64,000 nucleotides of DNA from Ralstonia sp. UNC404CL21Col (lineage in GTDB: Bacteria; Pseudomonadota; Gammaproteobacteria; Burkholderiales; Burkholderiaceae): assembly GCF_000620465.1 (NCBI RefSeq), contig NZ_JIBE01000003.1, positions 62,001-126,000 of the forward strand, written 5' to 3'. Position numbers and translations under genes: made by a program. The number at the start of each line of letters is the position of its first letter. Position 1 is the first letter of the stretch. Under the pieces are notes generated by a model that had not been told where the DNA came from, did no database searches, and saw only the letters and a list, made by a program, of their open reading frames with translations. This document shows positions 59,553 to 64,000 of this stretch, one piece after another.

Positions 59553-60545
59553 TCAGCGCGCGGCCTGTTGGGTGGTCGGCTGCCACGCAGCATCGGCCAC
59601 CTTGACGGGACGCGGAATCAGCTTGAGTGCGTGGAACGTATCGGCAATGCGCTGCTGGTCGGCCAGCGCCTCGGCCCCGACCGGCTGGATGCCGTAGGCA
59701 ATGCGCGACACCGAACGCGCCACCACGGCCGGCTCCAGGCCGAGCTGCGGGCCGAGAATGGTCGTCACATCCTTCGGGTTGGCCGCGGCCCAGGTGTCGG
59801 TCTTCTTCAGTTCATCCAGCACGATGTTCAGCACATCGGGCCGTGCGCCCGCATAGCCCTTCGAGGCCAGGAAGTACTGCGAGTTGTTGACCACGCCCGT
59901 GCCGTCGGCCAGCACACGCGCGCCCAGCTGCTGTTCAGCCGCGGCAAAGAACGGATCCCAGATCACCCAGGCGTCGACGGCGCCGCGCTCGAAGGCGGCG
60001 CGCGCATCGGCGGGCGTGAGGTACACAGGCTGGATATCGCTGTAAGGCACATTGGCCTTTTCCAGCAGCTTCACCAGCAGGTAATGCACGTTCGAACCCT
60101 TGTTGAAGGCGACGCGCTTGCCCTTGAGATCGGCCACGCTCTTGAGCGGCGAAGTCTTCGGCACGATGATCGCCTCGCCGGTGGGCGCAGGCGGTTGGTT
60201 GCCGACATAGACGAGATTCGCGCCGGCAGCCAGCGCGAAGATCGGCGGCGCTTCACCCGTGGTGCCGAAATCGATGGCGCCCACGTTCAGGCCTTCCAGC
60301 AATTGCGGGCCCGCCGGAAACTCGGTCCACTTCACTTCGATGCCCTGGGCGGCAAGGCGCTTTTCCAGCGTGCCGCGTGCCTTGAGCACCGTCAGCGTGC
60401 CGTATTTCTGATAGCCGATGCGCAGTTGCTTGGCAGCGGTCGGGGGCGGCGCATCGCTGTTGGCAAATGCGGCGGGCGCGCCGAGCGTGGCAAGCAGCGT
60501 GGCGGCAATGGTCAAAGTCCTGCGCAGGGGCGAATGGGTTTTCAT
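59553..60545 (-). CDS. ssuA: Aliphatic sulfonate-binding protein SsuA-like (2)
   Basis: 330 residues from ATG 60545. Sec-type signal peptide (THSPLRRTLTIAATLLATLGAPAAFA). LRIGYQKYGTLTVLKARGTLEKRLAAQGIEVKWTEFPAGPQLLEGLNVGAIDFGTTGEAPPIF is closest to E. coli SsuA. Adjacent to the paralogue above and clearly related over its whole length, indicating an old tandem duplication. Confidence 0.93.
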   Translation of the reverse strand: MKTHSPLRRTLTIAATLLATLGAPAAFANSDAPPPTAAKQLRIGYQKYGTLTVLKARGTLEKRLAAQGIEVKWTEFPAGPQLLEGLNVGAIDFGTTGEAPPIFALAAGANLVYVGNQPPAPTGEAIIVPKTSPLKSVADLKGKRVAFNKGSNVHYLLVKLLEKANVPYSDIQPVYLTPADARAAFERGAVDAWVIWDPFFAAAEQQLGARVLADGTGVVNNSQYFLASKGYAGARPDVLNIVLDELKKTDTWAAANPKDVTTILGPQLGLEPAVVARSVSRIAYGIQPVGAEALADQQRIADTFHALKLIPRPVKVADAAWQPTTQQAAR

Positions 60546-60662
60546 GGCAAGTTCGGTCGATGCGGGGTGTATGGGCGGCACGATCCGCGCGCAGCGGCTG
60601 CGCGGCGTGACAACAACGGGAAAGCAGTGAGCGGCGTGTGTAACGGCGGCGCGGTCAGCGCA

Positions 60663-61286
60663 TCACGCCAGACATCGCATTCGTTCTTCGTCGGCGGCCT
60701 GGAACGTGGCACGCACCGCGCTGCGGCTCGAAACGATGACCTGCGCCACGGCCGGATGCCGTGCCAGCGCCAGCGCCTGATGCACGCGCTCCACGCCGTC
60801 ATCCAGGCGCTGCTGCAGCGACGGGTCAACGGTCACGCCGTCATCTGCCACAACGATCTGCGAGTCGACTGCAAAGATGCCCGGCAGGATCGAGCGCGCC
60901 GCCAGCGCCGTCAGCACGGGACGCAGCGCGTAGTCGATCGCCAGCGTGTGGGCGAGGCTGCCGCCGGTGGCAATCGGCAGCACGACCTTGTCGCGCAGCC
61001 CGCTCTGCGGCAGCAGATCAAGAAACGTCTTGAGCAGCCCGCTGTAGGCCGCCTTGTAGACCGGCGTGGCAAGAATCACCACGCCCGCCGCTTCCACCCG
61101 CGCCACCGCATCGGCGATGGCGGGGTCGGACACTTGCGCGCCGAGCAGCGCGTCGGCCGGAAGGCTGCGCAGGTCCAGGTGGTCCGCCTGCTCGCCGGCG
61201 CGTTCGAGCTGCGCACGCACGTGGCCCAGCAGGCGTGCAGATCGCGATTGCGCCGAAGGGCTGCCGGAAATCGTCAGGATTTGCAT
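60663..61286 (-). CDS. ssuE: NADPH-dependent FMN reductase SsuE
   Basis: 207 residues from ATG 61286. Flavodoxin-like fold: ILTISGSPSAQSRSARLLGHV binds FMN phosphate, and VVILATPVYKAAYSGLLKTFLDLLPQSGLRDKVVLPIATGGSLAHTLAIDYALRPVLTAL is the SsuE signature. It supplies FMNH2 to SsuD. Confidence 0.95.
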   Translation of the reverse strand: MQILTISGSPSAQSRSARLLGHVRAQLERAGEQADHLDLRSLPADALLGAQVSDPAIADAVARVEAAGVVILATPVYKAAYSGLLKTFLDLLPQSGLRDKVVLPIATGGSLAHTLAIDYALRPVLTALAARSILPGIFAVDSQIVVADDGVTVDPSLQQRLDDGVERVHQALALARHPAVAQVIVSSRSAVRATFQAADEERMRCLA

Positions 61287-61323
61287 GATGCGGATCACCC
61301 GATGTCGTTACGTCGTGTGGGCC

Positions 61324-62331
61324 TTACTTGCCCGGTTGATAGAGCTGATCGAACTGCCCGCCGTCGGCAAAGTGCGTCTTTTGCGCCTTCTGCCAGCCGC
61401 CGAACGTGTCGTCGATGGTCACGAGCTTCACCTTCGGGAATTCGCTCTCGTGCTTCTTGGCCACGGCCGGGTCCGTCGGGCGATAGAAGTTCTTCGCACC
61501 GATCTCCTGCCCTTGCGTCGTGTACAGGAACTTGAGATAAGCCTCCGCGGCCTTGCGCGTGCCCTTCTTGTCGGCCACCTTGTCCACCACCGCCACCGGC
61601 GGCTCGGCCAGGATGGAAATCGACGGCACCACCACGTCAAACTTGTCCTTGCCTTCCACGCGCGCCGCCAGCAGCGCCTCGTCTTCCCACGCGATCAGCA
61701 CGTCGCCGATACCGCGCTCGGTAAAGGTGGTGGTCGCACCGCGCGCGCCCGAATCGAGCACCGGCACGTTCTTGTAGAGCTTCTGCACGAAATCCTTGGC
61801 GGTGGCGTCCGAACCGCCCGGCTGCTTCAGCGCATAGGCCCAGGCGGCCAGGTAATTCCAGCGTGCACCGCCGGAGGTCTTCGGATTCGGCGTGATGACG
61901 GCGATGCCCGGCTTGACCAGGTCATTCCAGTCCTTGATGCCCTTCGGGTTGCCCTTGCGTACCAGGAAGACGATGGTCGACGTGTACGGTGAGGCGTTGT
62001 GCGGCAGGCGCTTCTGCCAGTCCTTGCCGGTCAGGCCCTTCTCGGCGATCGCGTCGATGTCGTAGCCCAGCGCCAGCGTCACCACATCGGCATCCAGCCC
62101 GTCGATCACGGAGCGCGCCTGCTTGCCCGAACCACCATGCGAAGCGCGCAGGGTGATGTCCTCACCCGTTTCGGCCTTCCACTTCTTGGCAAATTCGGTG
62201 TTGATTTCCTTGTACAGCTCGCGCGTCGGGTCGTACGACACATTCAACAGTGTCGTTGCCGCATGCGCACCCACGGTTCCCCCCGCCACGATGGCAGCCG
62301 CGATGGTATTGAACACAAACTTGCGAATCAT
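61324..62331 (-). CDS. sbp: Periplasmic sulfate-binding protein Sbp
   Basis: 335 residues with a signal peptide ([20 protein letters not shown]). [63 protein letters not shown] and [20 protein letters not shown] are Sbp/CysP motifs that hydrogen-bond sulfate. Starts the minus-strand sulfur run; likely serves CysTWA. Its promoter should lie just upstream in 62332-62450. Confidence 0.96.
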   Translation of the reverse strand: MIRKFVFNTIAAAIVAGGTVGAHAATTLLNVSYDPTRELYKEINTEFAKKWKAETGEDITLRASHGGSGKQARSVIDGLDADVVTLALGYDIDAIAEKGLTGKDWQKRLPHNASPYTSTIVFLVRKGNPKGIKDWNDLVKPGIAVITPNPKTSGGARWNYLAAWAYALKQPGGSDATAKDFVQKLYKNVPVLDSGARGATTTFTERGIGDVLIAWEDEALLAARVEGKDKFDVVVPSISILAEPPVAVVDKVADKKGTRKAAEAYLKFLYTTQGQEIGAKNFYRPTDPAVAKKHESEFPKVKLVTIDDTFGGWQKAQKTHFADGGQFDQLYQPGK

Positions 62332-62509
62332 CTTGCAGCTCCGTTTCTGATCTCTGATGGATTTGGAATAGGAGCAAGACTACCGAGCGGGTCTTGTACG
62401 GGGAACGAATGGTTTCAGGGAATGTTCATCGTTTTTTGCATAAAGGCGGGGTTGGGGGCTGCGCGGATGCAAAGCAAAGGGCCGCGAGCGGGCGTGCGGG
62501 CGTGGTGCT

Positions 62510-62880
62510 TGAGGGTCAAACCCTCGGCGCTGGATGTCGGAGACTCGAGCTTGGGCCTTGGACAGCGGGACTCCAGGGGTTTGGGGTGGAGGTCGGGCCT
62601 TGGAGAGACGTTGGGTCGACTGTTTTTGGGTGGAGCTTGAGGGTTGGAGGGTGGAACTTGAGGGTTTTAGGGTGACGCTTGAGTGTTGGAGGGTCGAGAT
62701 TGAAGGTTTGGGGGTGGAGGTTGGGTCTTTGGGGGTGGAGCTTGAGGGTTTTAGGGTGGAGTTCGGGGCTTGGAGGGTGGAGCTTGAGGGTTTTAGGGTG
62801 GAGTTCGGGGCTTGGAGGGTGGGACTTGAGGGTTTTAGGGTGGGGCTTGGGTCTTAGACGGTGGGGCTTGAGGGTTTTGG
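62510..62880. repeat. Second 21-bp tandem repeat array, different consensus
   Basis: G/T-rich on the plus strand. Core TTGAGGGTTTTAGGGTGG and variants (TCGGGGCTTGGAGGGTGGA) recur every 21 bases. Two exact 42-bp copies lie at 62734-62775 and 62776-62817, showing recent duplication of a two-unit block, with a diverged third copy following. Several frames stay open and give heptapeptide repeats of type LEGFRVE and FGAWRVE on plus and HPKTLKL on minus; not accepted as genes. Part of the 1,240-bp gap between sbp and clpB. Confidence 0.88.
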
Positions 62881-62960
62881 GGGCGCGGGGGGGGAGTGTC
62901 AGGATTTCGGTGTTCAAAAGGGGCTTCCTTGCCGGTTTTTTTGGTGGTGGTGGATCCCTT

Positions 62961-63165
62961 GTTTCATCCCCTGCCGGGGCTGACTCACTTTCTTTGTCTT
63001 GCCAAAGAAAGTAAGCAAAGAAAGGCGCGCCCGATGCGGCGACCCCCTCCTTGAATTTATGTCGCAAGGAGGGAGGGGAGGCAAACTCGCTGCGCTCAGA
63101 CAAGCCTCCCCTCTTTTTCCTCCTTGCAACAGAAATTCAAGGCGCCGCATAGGGCAGGGAGAAGC
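62961..63165 (+). repeat. Structured palindromic element, copy 2 (stem sequence variant)
   Basis: Same design as copy 1: CCCC-TGCC-GGGG, the CTTTCTTTG/CAAAGAAAG hairpin with a second CAAAGAAAG, GGCGCGCC, then outer pairs GATGCGGCG/CGCCGCAT and CCTTGAATTT/AAATTCAAGG. The inner stem, however, is GCAAGGAGG..GAGGGGAGGC against GCCTCCCCTC..CCTCCTTGC instead of the CGGGCGGAGACGGGG type, so both strands of the stem changed together. Confidence 0.82.
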
Positions 63166-63253
63166 CAAACCATCGATCACCTGTGCAGCAGGCACCAACA
63201 GCACAACGCGAAGCAAAGCGAGCAACACCAGCAGCAAACCAGTGCCACCCAGG

Positions 63254-63480
63254 CCAGCACACCGACGGTGTGGCCGTTGACGTTCCTGCCCTTGATGGCG
63301 CCTTGGATTTTTGTAAGCGGGCGGAAAAAAGACGGGGAACTGTCTGAGCGCAGCGAGTTTTCCCCGTCTCCGCCCGGTTACAAAAATCCAAGGGGAAGTC
63401 GCCATCTCGGGCGCGCCTTTCTTTGCTTACTTTCTTTGGCAAGACAAAGAAAGTGAGTCGCCCCCGGCAGGGGGTGAAAC
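63254..63480 (-). repeat. Structured palindromic element, copy 3 (inverted)
   Basis: Reverse-oriented copy, nearly identical to copy 1 and facing copy 2 about 90 bp away. In copy 3 the outer stem is CCTTGGATTTTTGTAA with TTACAAAAATCCAAGG, where copy 1 has CCTTGAATTTATGTAA with TTACAGAAATTCAAGG: the A-T pair became G-C on both sides. The flank GGCAGGAACGTCAACGGCC is shared with copy 1. Confidence 0.85.
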
Positions 63481-63520
63481 AGAGATGCACCACCAAAAAA
63501 ACAAAAAGCCAAAAACAAAA

Positions 63521-63556
63521 AAGCCGCTCCGGAACCCTCCGGAGCGGCTTTTTAAC
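63521..63556 (-). terminator. Intrinsic terminator after clpB
   Basis: AAGCCGCTCCGGA-ACCC-TCCGGAGCGGCTT, a 13-bp stem with T-runs on both strands, 16 bases beyond the clpB stop. Confidence 0.9.
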
Positions 63557-63572
63557 GCACCACTACACAGCC

Positions 63573-64000
63573 TCAGTGCACAACCCTCTCAAACGAAAAC
63601 GCCCCATCCCGATAATCCACCGGCACCACATCCTTGGGCGCGAACTTGCCCTCCAGAATCATCCGTGCCACCGGATTCTCGAGCTGCTGCTGGATCGCCC
63701 GCTTCAGCGGCCGTGCCCCAAACACCGGGTCGTAACCCGCTGATGCCAGCTTGGCCACCGCCTCGTCGCTGATCTCCAGCGCCAGGTCCATCTGCGCCAG
63801 GCGTGCCGACAGACGCTTGAGCTGGATCCGCGCGATCGATTCGATGTTGCGTTGGTCCAGCGCGTGGAACACCACCACCTCGTCGATCCGGTTCAGGAAC
63901 TCGGGGCGGAAATGCGTCTTCACTTCCTGCCACACGGCACCCTTGATCACATCCGCCGGTTCGGTCGCCATCTGCTGGATGAGCTGCGAGCCGAGGTTCG
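63573..64000 (-). CDS. clpB: Chaperone ClpB, C-terminal part (5' end beyond window)
   Basis: About 142 C-terminal residues. NLGSQLIQQMATEPADVIKG..., then VKTHFRPEFLNRIDEVVVFHAL (sensor-1/Arg-finger region of AAA-2) and the D2-small domain YDPVFGARPLKRAIQQQLENPVARMILEGKF. This is the ClpB/Hsp100 disaggregase that works with DnaK. Truncated by the window end. Confidence 0.95.
   Translation of the reverse strand, partial: NLGSQLIQQMATEPADVIKGAVWQEVKTHFRPEFLNRIDEVVVFHALDQRNIESIARIQLKRLSARLAQMDLALEISDEAVAKLASAGYDPVFGARPLKRAIQQQLENPVARMILEGKFAPKDVVPVDYRDGAFSFERVVH

Noticed and set aside
59448-61535. 695-codon plus-strand frame opposite the ssuA genes and ssuE
   Set aside because: No recognisable domain; the minus strand has three intact sulfonate genes there.
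62516-63103. 195-codon minus-strand frame with heptapeptide repeats across the second 21-bp array
   Set aside because: Open frames arise on both strands because the repeat period is a multiple of three and the unit lacks stops; the frame then runs into the structured element, and no ribosome site was seen.

Overview
The window is GC-rich, densely coded DNA, most likely a chromosome segment of a beta-proteobacterium of the Burkholderiales. Gene content and protein style point to Ralstonia (pickettii/solanacearum group). The genus is an inference from sequence style and could not be searched. No tRNA, rRNA, insertion sequence, phage gene or CRISPR array was seen. Both ends cut through genes: smc on the left and clpB on the right, both on the minus strand.

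Layout. (1) 1-5.5 kb: 5'-most ~1,070 codons of smc, an exported alpha/beta hydrolase and an EamA-type transporter, all minus. (2) 5.6-11.2 kb, plus strand: a lysine/diaminopimelate cluster dapC-dapD-(small membrane protein)-(ArsC-like)-dapE-CYTH-prmB. (3) 11.2-12.2 kb: a 21-bp tandem repeat array, a small lipoprotein with a peritrophin-like cysteine pattern, and one copy of a long structured palindromic element. (4) 12.2-21.4 kb, minus: one operon with an RpiR regulator, isoaspartyl peptidase, a GsiABCD-type peptide importer, a DmpA-type aminopeptidase and a DppA-type D-aminopeptidase. It looks like a unit for taking up and cleaving unusual peptides. (5) 21.6-35 kb: housekeeping genes (ABC-F ATPase, CoA-transferase, DUF523, dsbB, radA, alr, lplT, tsaB-rimI-udg, acyl-CoA-binding protein, an MFS exporter, an SRPBCC protein). 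(6) 35-44 kb: glyoxylate bypass genes aceB and aceA flank a haloacid dehalogenase, a LysR regulator, a universal stress protein, and an NCS1 transporter/hydantoin-type racemase/GntR set with a clear palindromic operator. (7) 44-49.5 kb, minus: gamma-glutamylcyclotransferase-like, RraA and a ThDP enzyme; then a 2TM protein/LytS-type kinase/LytTR regulator unit. (8) 49.5-62.3 kb, minus: a sulfur island with sbp, ssuE, two ssuA-like genes, ssuD, ssuC, ssuB, a molbindin, a degenerate EAL protein, an RBBP9-like hydrolase, cysT-cysW-cysA and a CysB-type regulator. (9) 62.3-63.6 kb: non-coding, with a second 21-bp array of different sequence and two more copies of the structured element in inverted orientation; then the clpB 3' end.

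The most unusual signal is non-coding. Three copies of a ~215-bp element keep their base pairing while the paired sequence itself changes between copies, and each locus carrying it also has a 21-bp-period repeat array. The genes are mostly recognisable families. The operons at 12-21 kb and 50-62 kb have unusual but interpretable compositions.
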